From an uncultured Selenomonadales bacterium (GTDB lineage: Bacteria; Bacillota_C; Negativicutes; Selenomonadales; Selenomonadaceae), in NCBI GenBank assembly GCA_946407175.1, contig CAMJNB010000004.1, positions 1-13,164 on the forward strand: DNA of 13,164 nt. Reading direction: 5' to 3'. Shown here piece after piece: positions 1 through 7,483 of the stretch. The notes below the pieces were generated by a model. The model made no database searches, was not told where the DNA came from, and saw only the letters and a program-made list of their open reading frames with translations. The translations under genes and the position numbers were made by a program. The stretch's first letter is position 1. Each line of letters begins with the position of its first letter.

Positions 1-230
1 TGCGTCACGGTGTCGCCGGTATCATCGCGATAATCTTTTATTTCACTGCGAACGGCTTTGGACGCGAAGATAAAAATTTTTGAAATGCCGCCGATAGAAT
101 CATCTTGCAGAAGGTAACGCACCGCCGATTCATTCGTAGTTTTGGTAGGTTCGCCGCTGACGTTGTTGTAAGGCGTAGGCGGTAAATCAACTCTTACCGT
201 GCTTAGAAACGTAAGCAAAATATTTTCCAT
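1..230 (-). CDS. N-terminal fragment of a putative CARF-like (CRISPR-associated) protein
   Basis: The reading frame opens with ATG at 230 and stays open to the window edge, giving about 76 residues; the rest is missing. The start is supported by a GAAGG ribosome-binding site seven bases upstream, and the gene begins 20 bp after iorB ends, so it is probably co-transcribed. The N-terminus has a hydrophobic strand (NILLTFLS), then a TNESAVRYLL stretch around residues 33-42, then a second strand (KIFIFASK) near residues 51-58. A strand, a TNE-helix and a strand ending in S-K resemble the start of CARF-type sensor domains in Csx1/Csm6-like or TM1812-like CRISPR-associated proteins. The assignment rests on pattern memory over a short fragment. 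No cas gene or repeat array is visible, and no effector domain can be seen. Confidence 0.4.
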   Translation of the reverse strand, partial: MENILLTFLSTVRVDLPPTPYNNVSGEPTKTTNESAVRYLLQDDSIGGISKIFIFASKAVRSEIKDYRDDTGDTVT

Positions 231-250
231 AGCTTATACCTTCAAAAAAA

Positions 251-826
251 TTAGTTTGCCGTCTTGCCAAGTTCAAATGCCTTTTTATTCAGCTCCAAAA
301 ATTTTTCCGGCACGCAAGCTTTCAATGCTGCCTGCCATGCGTCCTGCGGTATATCGAAGTAATGAGAAAGTCTGCCGAGCAACACGATATTTACGGCTTT
401 TTGTGAACCGGCTTTTTTGGCAAGTGACAGGCAGTCCATAGCGTCGACTTTAAAACCTTTCGCACGCATTTTTTCAACGAGATTTTCAGGGTATGTCGCC
501 GTGCCGGTTATCACTGGCATAGGATCAATTTGTTGCGTATTTGTTACAATTTGTCCCGAAGGTTTAAGGTACGAAATCCAACGCGCCGTTTCCAAAATTT
601 CAAATGAAACAATGAAGTCAGCCTCGCCCTTGTCAACTACCGGCGAATAAACTTTGTCGCCGAATCTCACGTAAGTTATAACACTGCCGCCGCGCTGACT
701 CATGCCATGAACCTCTGAAACTTTCACGTCGTAACCTTCGCTTAACAAAAGCTGTCCCAAAATTTTACTGGCAAGCAGTGAACCTTGCCCGCCTACGCCG
801 ACGATTATAATATTTTTTGTTTCCAA
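251..826 (-). CDS. iorB: Indolepyruvate ferredoxin oxidoreductase, beta subunit
   Basis: This is the gamma/beta-type subunit of a 2-oxoacid:ferredoxin oxidoreductase. With IorA it oxidatively decarboxylates aryl pyruvates (indolepyruvate, phenylpyruvate) to acyl-CoA in the cytoplasm. The protein of about 191 residues has the family's N-terminal VGVGGQG motif (residues 9-15) and the HGMSQRGG motif (40-47), and covers the usual full length. I chose the TTG at 826: GGAG (838-835) lies eight bases upstream, and the protein then starts METKNIIIVG as homologues do. The in-frame GTG at 835 would overlap that GGAG. The partner iorA normally sits directly upstream, but here mraY does, and the downstream gene is not iorA either. 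The subunit is therefore orphaned locally. A paralogous use with another oxidoreductase is possible. Confidence 0.85.
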   Translation of the reverse strand: METKNIIIVGVGGQGSLLASKILGQLLLSEGYDVKVSEVHGMSQRGGSVITYVRFGDKVYSPVVDKGEADFIVSFEILETARWISYLKPSGQIVTNTQQIDPMPVITGTATYPENLVEKMRAKGFKVDAMDCLSLAKKAGSQKAVNIVLLGRLSHYFDIPQDAWQAALKACVPEKFLELNKKAFELGKTAN

Positions 827-834
827 ATTAATCA

Positions 835-838
835 CTCC
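835..838 (-). promoter_or_regulatory. Ribosome-binding site deciding the iorB start
   Basis: GGAG on the minus strand lies eight bases before the TTG at 826. It is in the right place for that TTG and in the wrong place for the in-frame GTG at 835, which it overlaps. A nearby ATG at 840 reads only two codons before TGA. Confidence 0.6.
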
Positions 839-842
839 ATTC

Positions 843-919
843 TAGCGATTAGCTGTTAGTGATTAGCTGTTAGCCTTTAATCGCTAATGGCTAAAAGCTA
901 CCGGCTAACCGCTATAAAA
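843..919. repeat. Degenerate heptamer tandem array between mraY and iorB
   Basis: About eleven consecutive 7-bp units, each beginning TA on the plus strand, fill the whole gap. Typical units are TAGCGAT, TAGCTGT, TAGTGAT and TAATCGC. Phase is kept without interruption while individual units vary. The last unit contains the mraY stop codon (912-914), so the array reaches into the gene end. The layout resembles the short tandemly repeated repetitive sequences described in cyanobacteria. Because units contain AGCT-like self-complementary cores, the transcript can fold, but no U-tract follows, so I do not call a terminator. Confidence 0.8.
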
Positions 920-1886
920 TTCGTACTGATGAACCTAACAATAAAATTATCCCCAATACTCCGCCGATTAATCCCACAGTCCAAAACACGAAGACGACTT
1001 TCACTTCACTCCAGCCGCCTAACTCGAAGTGGTGATGTATCGGACTCATTCTAAAAATACGTTTGCCGGTAGTTTGAAATGAAATTACCTGCAAAATTAC
1101 CGACATTGCCTCACAGACGAATACAAATCCTATGACGATTAAAACCAATTCGGTATGAGTCAAAATTCCCATTGCCGCGAACGCGCCGCCTAATGCAAGT
1201 GAACCCGTGTCGCCCATAAAAATTTTGGCGGGGTGAAAGTTGAAAACCAAAAATCCTATGCAAGCGCCGACCGTCGCCGCGCAGAATATCGCCAAATCGC
1301 TTTTCAACATTATAATGGCAACTACGCAGTACGCAAGCGCCGCGATAGCCATACAGCCCGACGCCAAGCCGTCCAGCCCGTCCGTCAAGTTCACCGCGTT
1401 TGACGCGCCGACTATTACCATTAAAACCAAGACGTAGTACAACGCGCCTAAATTCACCGTGTCGCCTATGAACGGTACCCAAATCGTAGTTTCAATGCCT
1501 AAATAATTTGTCGCAATGTAAATCGTCACGGCGGCAATAAAAATTTGTCCCAAAAGTTTTTGCCACGCTCGTAAACCTAAATTTCGCTTTTTGACGACTT
1601 TAATGTAATCATCAGCAAAACCTAAGAAAAAGTGTCCAATCACGATAAACAGCGCCAAAAATGTGTCTGCAGAAAAATCTGCGCGAAAAAGCGTAGCAAT
1701 GACAATTCCGGCTATCAAAAAAATTCCGCCCATAGTAGGCGTGCCGCTTTTAACTTTGTGACTGGCGGGACCTTCATCGCGTATGCTCTGCCCAAATTTT
1801 AATTTATGTAAAAGCGGAATTAAAATCGGTCCAAGCATTATGACGACGCCCGCCGCTATTGCCGCCGCAGTAAAAATATCAATCAA
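912..1886 (-). CDS. mraY: Phospho-N-acetylmuramoyl-pentapeptide transferase
   Basis: MraY is an integral membrane enzyme that transfers phospho-MurNAc-pentapeptide from UDP to undecaprenyl phosphate, forming lipid I in peptidoglycan synthesis. The protein has 324 residues, the length of the Bacillus enzyme, with about ten hydrophobic segments. Visible signatures are KFGQSIRDEGP and SGTPTMGG (30-54), the catalytic ADDYIK (D92, D93), NAVNLTDGLDG (163-173), FMGDTGSLALGG (223-234, D226) and the IHHHFELGG loop (H284-H286). The start is TTG at 1886, overlapping the stop of the upstream gene by 8 bp; the next ATG (residue 17) would cut into the first membrane segment. The upstream Shine-Dalgarno is weak, which fits translational coupling. 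The gene is outside a recognisable division and cell-wall cluster: neither murD, murF nor ftsW is adjacent. Confidence 0.96.
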   Translation of the reverse strand: MIDIFTAAAIAAGVVIMLGPILIPLLHKLKFGQSIRDEGPASHKVKSGTPTMGGIFLIAGIVIATLFRADFSADTFLALFIVIGHFFLGFADDYIKVVKKRNLGLRAWQKLLGQIFIAAVTIYIATNYLGIETTIWVPFIGDTVNLGALYYVLVLMVIVGASNAVNLTDGLDGLASGCMAIAALAYCVVAIIMLKSDLAIFCAATVGACIGFLVFNFHPAKIFMGDTGSLALGGAFAAMGILTHTELVLIVIGFVFVCEAMSVILQVISFQTTGKRIFRMSPIHHHFELGGWSEVKVVFVFWTVGLIGGVLGIILLLGSSVRIL

Positions 1887-2619
1887 AATTTTTCACGTCC
1901 GATTCCAATAAAATTTCTGCCAAATGAAATGCCTGTTTGCCGCCGAGTTTTAAGCCGCGCACGCAGTAATGACAATACGCCGCAACTTTTTCAGTTTCAA
2001 TCTGCTTGCAATATTCGCGCATTAAATTTTCCTTTTCCGTCTGCGTATGCTCTTGAAAAAGTCCGACGGCATTTTCCACAAATCTTTTCGGCGCCAACTT
2101 TGCATTGCGTACCGGTTGCGGCTGATAAAGTGAGTAGCCGCAGAATTTTGTACGTCCGAAGTTTTCTGCCAACTCTACAATTTCAAAATTCATTCTGCGC
2201 AAAATTTCACGTACCGCCTTTTGCTCCGCCAAATTTTCTTTTTGCCGCCAACAATCCTGCACCGTAATTTTTTCGCCGCCGTGATTCGGATAATTAAAAT
2301 TTTCATCTTGCAAAATCAATTCCCAAAGAGATTCGCAGTTAATTTCGGGGTGACGTTCTTGAAAAATCGCCGCGCAGTTATGACAAAGTGACACCATTGT
2401 ACTGCCTGCGGGAAATTTTCTGTAATGTTCAATGCCGCGCCATTCGTCACGATACCAATCCGGCATACGCTTTTCAAATTCTTCAACCTTGTAATTGTCG
2501 ACGCAGCAGCGAATTATCGGCAGGTTAAAGCGAGTCTTAATATAGGTTTGAATCTTGCGGCTAAGTTTGGGATATTCTTCAGTAAACACGCAACTTGCTA
2601 CGAAAAATTTCTGATTCAT
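1879..2619 (-). CDS. Cysteine-rich CCG-type Fe-S protein, HdrB-like
   Basis: This protein of about 246 residues lacks membrane segments and a signal peptide, and carries two cysteine sets arranged like tandem CCG domains. The first is C10, C38-C39 and C79-x-x-C82. The second is C123, C160-G161 and C216-x-x-C219. CCG domains occur in heterodisulfide reductase subunit B and in glycolate or lactate oxidase iron-sulfur subunits, where they bind Fe-S clusters (a non-cubane [4Fe-4S] in HdrB) for electron transfer. In the second set the usual CCG is reduced to FCG, so one ligand is missing. The substrate is unknown and no flavin partner is adjacent. An ATG at 2646 is in frame and would overlap the glycosyltransferase by 11 bp. 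I prefer 2619, because the conserved part begins there (MNQKFFVASC) and an AGTAGG-like site precedes it. Confidence 0.6.
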   Translation of the reverse strand: MNQKFFVASCVFTEEYPKLSRKIQTYIKTRFNLPIIRCCVDNYKVEEFEKRMPDWYRDEWRGIEHYRKFPAGSTMVSLCHNCAAIFQERHPEINCESLWELILQDENFNYPNHGGEKITVQDCWRQKENLAEQKAVREILRRMNFEIVELAENFGRTKFCGYSLYQPQPVRNAKLAPKRFVENAVGLFQEHTQTEKENLMREYCKQIETEKVAAYCHYCVRGLKLGGKQAFHLAEILLESDVKNFD

Positions 2620-2635
2620 AAAATCATTACCTACT

Positions 2636-3736
2636 TTAGCGTTCATATTGATTTAGCAAATTTTTTAACTGCTCAATAAGCTGATTTTGCTTTTTAAATA
2701 ATTCTTCGCGTTTACGCAATGTCTCTAATTGCCGCGACAAATTGCCGACTTGCTTATACATAGCATTAAAGCCGTGAAAAAGATATTTAACCATAATCGT
2801 GTTTTCGCCAAAAATCGGCAACATTGATTCGTAAACTTCGGTGTCCAATTTTCTGTCGATTTTCAAGCCGTCGTAGAGCGGTCGTGCGTGTTTCGACAAA
2901 ATGTTATCCAAAGACACAATGATACATTGTTCCTTTAAAAAATCCTTGCCTTTAAGTTGAGGCACTCTGTCTAAAATTTCTATGTAAGATTTTACCAAAA
3001 CCGGCATACTTCTAATGCAGTATGAAACATTCGTATTATGCATCAAAGATTTTTCGTGCACACGGTAAATGGTCAGCGCGTCGCGCAGTAGGAAATATTT
3101 TTTTGCAAAACACATTCCGGCAATAATGAAGGGGTGATCCTCAGAATAAATATTTTCAACCGGAAATTCAATGCCGCATTCTTCTAAAAATTTTCGCCTA
3201 TATGCATAAAGCCAGCCGAAAGAAACCATTTTATTGGTAACCCAATTTTCAGACAATCTGCGCGGAATGTCATCAGTAAGAAAGCCTTCTTTGGGATTTT
3301 CTTCCCACAACGCGAAAATACGCCGAAAGTCAAGCGGTTTATCATCCACTTGAGCTGTCTGGTACCAGCCTTTCATATGGATAACGTCAATTTCGGATTC
3401 TATCTGCGTAGCTTTATATAATTTTTCAAGAGCGTCGGGAACTATAACATCGTCGCTGTCAACAAAAAAAATATATTCGCCGCGCGCAGTTTCTATACCT
3501 CGATTTCGTGCCATGCCGGGACCTTGATTTTTTTCTTGACAGAGTAGCATGACCTTTTCATTGTCGCCGTAAAATTCGCGGTAAATATTAACCGAATTAT
3601 CGGTCGACATGTCGTCTATTATAATAATTTCAAAGTCTTTGAAGGTTTGATTTAAAATGCTGTCGACGCAAATCTTCAAGTGCTTTTGAGAATTATACAT
3701 AGGAATAATTATTGAAAAATAAGGTTTAGATTCCAT
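2636..3736 (-). CDS. Family 2 glycosyltransferase with C-terminal coiled coil
   Basis: A GT-A fold glycosyltransferase of 366 residues, likely adding a sugar from a nucleotide-sugar donor to a surface glycan, lipid or protein. The N-terminal third is classic GT2: FSIIIPMYNSQ (7-17), VDSILNQTFKDFEIIIIDD (24-42), NQGPGMARNRG (70-80) and the metal-binding DSDD (93-96). There is no signal peptide or membrane segment, so it is probably cytoplasmic or membrane-associated. The last 45 residues or so are rich in L, K, Q and E with heptad spacing, suggesting a coiled coil. The start is ATG at 3736, preceded by GAGGGG that overlaps the TGA stop of purL, so the two are probably translationally coupled. 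A TTG four codons upstream would lie inside purL and include the ribosome-binding site, and was rejected. Acceptor and donor cannot be told. Confidence 0.85.
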   Translation of the reverse strand: MESKPYFSIIIPMYNSQKHLKICVDSILNQTFKDFEIIIIDDMSTDNSVNIYREFYGDNEKVMLLCQEKNQGPGMARNRGIETARGEYIFFVDSDDVIVPDALEKLYKATQIESEIDVIHMKGWYQTAQVDDKPLDFRRIFALWEENPKEGFLTDDIPRRLSENWVTNKMVSFGWLYAYRRKFLEECGIEFPVENIYSEDHPFIIAGMCFAKKYFLLRDALTIYRVHEKSLMHNTNVSYCIRSMPVLVKSYIEILDRVPQLKGKDFLKEQCIIVSLDNILSKHARPLYDGLKIDRKLDTEVYESMLPIFGENTIMVKYLFHGFNAMYKQVGNLSRQLETLRKREELFKKQNQLIEQLKNLLNQYER

Positions 3737-3744
3737 AAAACCCC

Positions 3745-6700
3745 TCAACTAAAATATTTCACGCCTGATTCAAACAAATGCTGATTTTTATTGCCTGCAA
3801 CATTTTTGCAGACATTTTCGCCGATACGTTCGGAATGTCCCATTTTGCCGAAAATCCTGCCGTCCGCGCTTGTAATGCCTTCAATCGCCCATGCCGAGCC
3901 GTTTGGATTAAACGGTAAATCATTCGTAGGCTTATCGTCGAAGTCAACATACTGAGTGGCAATTTGTCCCGCCGCAGAAAGTTTTTCAAGCCAAGCTTGA
4001 TTCGCGGCAAAACGTCCCTCACCGTGCGAAACTGCGATTGTATGAACGTCACCTACTTTGCAAGCGTTAAGCCACGCAGAGGAGTTATTGGCAACGCGCG
4101 TCCTTACCATAGTGCTTACGTGTCTGCCAAGTGAATTATGCGTCAAGGTAGGCGAATCATCTTCAAGGTCGCGAATTTCACCGTACGGCAACAGTCCCAA
4201 TTTTATCAGTGCTTGAAAACCGTTGCAAATGCCCAAAATCAAGCCGTCACGCTTTTGCAAAAGGTTCATAACCTCTTCGGCAATGCGCGGGTTCCTGAAC
4301 ATAGCGGCGATAAATTTACCGGAGCCGTCAGGTTCATCGCCGCCTGAAAAGCCGCCTGGCAACATTATAATCTGCGCGGCTTTAATTTCGGCAACCATAG
4401 CGTCAACACTTTCGGCAACTGATTGCGGCGTCAAATTGCGTATGACAAAAATTTTAGGTTTGCCGCCCGCCTGCCGCCAAACTTTCGCGCTGTCGTATTC
4501 GCAGTTTGTACCGGGAAACACCGGAATAAAAACCTTCGGCTTTTTAGCTTTCAGCTTACAGCATGCAACTTTAAGCTTGGAGCTACTAACCGCTATCGAT
4601 CCATCGATCCATCGATCTATCGATCTAATTCCTGTCGGAAAAATTTTTTCAAGCGGTTCCATGTACGCGGCTTTAACTTCGTCCAATGAAATTACTTCGT
4701 CGCCTAATTCAATCTGCGCGGTTGAAGTAGTGATGCCGAGTTCGTCAAAATCCAATTCCACATTCGGCGCCGCCTCCAAAATCAAACTGCCGTAATTTTT
4801 TGAGTAAAGGTCAACTTTCGACGTAAATTTAAAACCTACGTCGTTGCCAATTGACATTTCGGAAATTGCCGCCGCAATGCCGCCGTTACCTAAGCTTTTC
4901 GCCGAAATAATTTTCCCCGCGCAGATTAACTCATGTACCTTAGCAAAAGTCTTTTTCAGCGCGTAAAAATTCGGTACGCCAAATTCATCACGCTGACACG
5001 CGGCAAGGTAGACTTTGTTACCTGTAGATTTAAATTCCGGCGAAATAATTTTGTCGGCGTCCGTCACTGCAACGGCAAAACTTACAAGCGTAGGCGGCAC
5101 GTTGAGATTTTCAAAAGTCCCGCTCATTGAATCCTTGCCGCCGATAGCCGCAACGCCGAAATTTTTTTGCGCCTTGAATGCACCGAGCAACGCCGCGAAA
5201 GGTTTTCCCCACTTCGCAGGAATATTTTCAAGCCGCTCAAAATATTCTTGAAATGTCAAGTACGCCTTTGAATAATCAGCGCCCATTGCCACTAACTTAG
5301 CCAGACTTGACGTCACCGCGTCAATCGCGCCGTGATAGGGACTCCAACTCGAAATATCCGCGTCAAAGCCGAATGTCATAACCGTCGCCGTTTTAGTTTC
5401 ATTGGCAACGGGAATTTTCGCCGCCATACCTTCAGCCGGTGTAAGCTGATTCTTGCCGCCGAAAGGCATTAACACCGTCGCCGCGCCGATTGTCGAATCA
5501 AAACGTTCAACCAAACCTTTTTGACTGCAGACATTTAAGTCGCGCAGATTTTCAAGCCAATTTGAACTTTCAGCTTTCAGCTTACGGCTTTCAGTTTTTT
5601 CCTGACAGCTGACAGCTGAAACCTGACAGCTGATATGACGCTTGACGCCGTTAGTGTCAAAAAATTTTCTGCTGATATTGACAATTTCAACGCCGCGCCA
5701 ATTCATCACCAAATTTTTATCGTCGGTAACCGTCGCCACGACGTACGCTTCCAAATTTTCTTCGTCGGCAAAATTTATAAACTTCTGCGCGTCGTCGGGA
5801 CTAAGCACCACCGCCATACGTTCCTGCGATTCTGAAATTGCAAGCTCCGTGCCGTCGAGACCGTCATATTTCTTGCGTACCGCGTCAAGATTTATTTTCA
5901 AGCCCTCTGCCAATTCGCCGACGGCAACGGCAACACCGCCTGCACCGAAGTCATTACAGCGCTTAATCAGTCTGCTTACGTCGGGATTTCTGAAAAGGCG
6001 TTGAATTTTTCTTTCGGTAGGGGGATTGCCTTTTTGCACTTCCGCGCCGCTTTTAGTCAAAGATTTCACGGTATGAACTTTGCTTGAACCGGTCGCACCG
6101 CCGATGCCGTCACGTCCGGTTCTGCCGCCGAGTAAAATTACAACGTCACCGGCAACTGGTTTACTTCTTACAACGTTAGCCTTAGGTGCCGCCGCAATTA
6201 CCGCGCCGATTTCCATACGCTTAGCCAAATAGCCTTCGTGATAAATTTCATGCACTTGACCGGTAGCAAGACCGATTTGGTTGCCGTAGGAGCTGTAACC
6301 TTGCGCCGCGCCGCGTGTAATTTTTTTCTGCGGCAGTTTGCCTTTCAACGTTTCGCTAAAAGGTTTACGCGGATCCGCCGCGCCGGTAACACGCATAGCC
6401 TGATAAACGTACGAACGTCCGCTTAATGGGTCGCGAATTGCACCGCCGAGACAAGTTGCCGCGCCGCCGAACGGTTCAATTTCAGTCGGATGGTTATGCG
6501 TTTCATTTTTGAACATTACCAGCCAATCTTCCGTCTTGCCGTCGACGTCGGCTTTAATCTGAATACTGCAGGCGTTAATTTCTTCTGACTCGTCAAGCCC
6601 CTGCAAAATTCCTTCACGCTTTAAAATTTTCGCCGCGATTGTACCTAAGTCCATAAGCGTTACCGGTTTATCGGAATTTCTTTCAGCCAAATAATTTTTG

Positions 6701-7455
6701 TACGTGCTTTCAAATTCCGCGCGATACTTGCCGTCGGCAAAAGTCACGTCGTCGATAATAGTCGTGAAAGTCGTGTGGCGGCAATGGTCGCTCCAATACG
6801 TGTCAATAACTTTCAATTCGGTAATTGTCGGCGGACGTTTGGCATCGTCACGAAAATATTTTTGGCAGAATTTTAAATCGTCAAAGCTCATCGCAAAATT
6901 TCTGTCGCGCAGAAAAGTTTTTAAATCTTCATCAGAAAAATTATTGAAGTCGGAAATAATTTCAACGTCGGCAGGAACTTCGGCGGAAATTTTCAGTGTC
7001 GCAGGAAGTTCAAAGCTCGCCTCGCGTGATTCAATCGCGTTAATGGAGTAGGATTTAACTTTAGCAACTTCATCAGCCGTGACGTCGCCGATAAGCGAAA
7101 TGACCTGCGCGGAATGAATTGTCGGACGCTCCTTGCCGGTGACAAGCTGAACACATTGCGCGGCGGAATCTGCGCGAATATCGAATTGACCGGGCAGGTA
7201 TTCAACCGCGAAAGTTTTTGTTAAGTCAATGTCGGCAGGAAGTTCAAAATAAAAATTGTCGACGTTGGGTTCACGAAAAACTATGTCGCGCACTTTTGCA
7301 AAGTCGGCGTCGTCTAAATCCTCAATGTCGTAGCGTACAAAAAGTTTAACGTCACGCAAATTTTTTATGTCCAACGTCTCGCGAAAATCTTCAAGTAAAT
7401 TTTTGGCGGGGACGTTAAAGCCGTCGCGCTTTTCAACATAAATTCTTTTAACCAT
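3745..7455 (-). CDS. purL: Phosphoribosylformylglycinamidine synthase, single-chain
   Basis: The enzyme converts FGAR, glutamine and ATP to FGAM in de novo purine synthesis, in the cytoplasm. The 1236-residue chain has an N-terminal PurS-like part, a first synthetase half with DTYWSDHCRHTTF (218-230), FKNETHNHPTEIEPFGGAATC (315-335) and ISESQERMAVV (540-550), a second half with FGGKNQLTPAEG (665-676) and IGGKDSMSGTF (771-781), and a C-terminal class I glutaminase. The glutaminase triad is C1077 (GICNGFQ), H1207 and E1209 (GHSER). I start at ATG 7455, with GAGGAG seven bases upstream; a TTG at 7470 overlaps that site. Two low-complexity segments, residues about 607-630 (SRKLKAESS-type) and 943-970 (SIDRWIDG, then SSSKLKV), are translated tandem repeats at domain junctions, unlike the rest of the family. 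The organisation is the long, non-split form. Confidence 0.97.
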   Translation of the reverse strand: MVKRIYVEKRDGFNVPAKNLLEDFRETLDIKNLRDVKLFVRYDIEDLDDADFAKVRDIVFREPNVDNFYFELPADIDLTKTFAVEYLPGQFDIRADSAAQCVQLVTGKERPTIHSAQVISLIGDVTADEVAKVKSYSINAIESREASFELPATLKISAEVPADVEIISDFNNFSDEDLKTFLRDRNFAMSFDDLKFCQKYFRDDAKRPPTITELKVIDTYWSDHCRHTTFTTIIDDVTFADGKYRAEFESTYKNYLAERNSDKPVTLMDLGTIAAKILKREGILQGLDESEEINACSIQIKADVDGKTEDWLVMFKNETHNHPTEIEPFGGAATCLGGAIRDPLSGRSYVYQAMRVTGAADPRKPFSETLKGKLPQKKITRGAAQGYSSYGNQIGLATGQVHEIYHEGYLAKRMEIGAVIAAAPKANVVRSKPVAGDVVILLGGRTGRDGIGGATGSSKVHTVKSLTKSGAEVQKGNPPTERKIQRLFRNPDVSRLIKRCNDFGAGGVAVAVGELAEGLKINLDAVRKKYDGLDGTELAISESQERMAVVLSPDDAQKFINFADEENLEAYVVATVTDDKNLVMNWRGVEIVNISRKFFDTNGVKRHISCQVSAVSCQEKTESRKLKAESSNWLENLRDLNVCSQKGLVERFDSTIGAATVLMPFGGKNQLTPAEGMAAKIPVANETKTATVMTFGFDADISSWSPYHGAIDAVTSSLAKLVAMGADYSKAYLTFQEYFERLENIPAKWGKPFAALLGAFKAQKNFGVAAIGGKDSMSGTFENLNVPPTLVSFAVAVTDADKIISPEFKSTGNKVYLAACQRDEFGVPNFYALKKTFAKVHELICAGKIISAKSLGNGGIAAAISEMSIGNDVGFKFTSKVDLYSKNYGSLILEAAPNVELDFDELGITTSTAQIELGDEVISLDEVKAAYMEPLEKIFPTGIRSIDRWIDGSIAVSSSKLKVACCKLKAKKPKVFIPVFPGTNCEYDSAKVWRQAGGKPKIFVIRNLTPQSVAESVDAMVAEIKAAQIIMLPGGFSGGDEPDGSGKFIAAMFRNPRIAEEVMNLLQKRDGLILGICNGFQALIKLGLLPYGEIRDLEDDSPTLTHNSLGRHVSTMVRTRVANNSSAWLNACKVGDVHTIAVSHGEGRFAANQAWLEKLSAAGQIATQYVDFDDKPTNDLPFNPNGSAWAIEGITSADGRIFGKMGHSERIGENVCKNVAGNKNQHLFESGVKYFS
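4548..4596. repeat. Heptamer array inside purL, synthetase/glutaminase linker
   Basis: Seven consecutive 7-bp units of the CTTTCAG / CTTACAG / CTTTAAG / CTTGGAG kind are read in frame as the linker residues around 954-970. The phase runs directly into the 8-bp array at 4597. The units share the AGCT-type junction with the array at 5567-5636 and with the two intergenic arrays. Confidence 0.7.
4597..4628. repeat. Four tandem 8-bp units inside purL
   Basis: CGATCCAT occurs twice, followed by CGATCTAT and CGATCTAA, giving a 32-bp array that encodes the SIDRWIDG segment (about residues 943-953) just before the glutaminase domain. Eight is not a multiple of three, so any single-unit slip changes the reading frame. 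Downstream the two alternative frames meet TAG at 4595-4593 and at 4588-4586, within 12 bases. Confidence 0.9.
5567..5636. repeat. Heptamer array inside purL, between the two synthetase halves
   Basis: Ten consecutive 7-bp units, CTTTCAG and CTGACAG being the main forms, are translated in frame as residues about 607-630. This is the junction between the first synthetase half (ending DTNGVKRH) and the second (starting near NLRDLNVCSQK). Several units are exact repeats (CTTTCAG three times, CTGACAG three times). It looks like a tandem-repeat insertion into a tolerant surface loop. Confidence 0.85.
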
Positions 7456-7483
7456 AGCAAAACTCCTCAAAAATTTTGAAATG

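Noticed and set aside
843..919. CRISPR array or direct repeat array with spacers
   Set aside because: The units are 7 bp and contiguous, with no spacers.
3737..3748. TTG start for the glycosyltransferase at 3748
   Set aside because: It would translate the ribosome-binding site itself and lie inside purL; ATG 3736 has a proper GAGGGG upstream.
4223..4795. 190-codon open frame on the plus strand opposite purL
   Set aside because: It is antisense to a highly conserved enzyme, has no family features and reflects the codon bias of purL.
3745..7455. purL as a pseudogene because of the inserted repeats
   Set aside because: The frame is intact across both arrays, and all catalytic motifs, including the glutaminase triad, are present.
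7456..7470. TTG start for purL at 7470
   Set aside because: The codon overlaps the GAGGAG site that serves ATG 7455.
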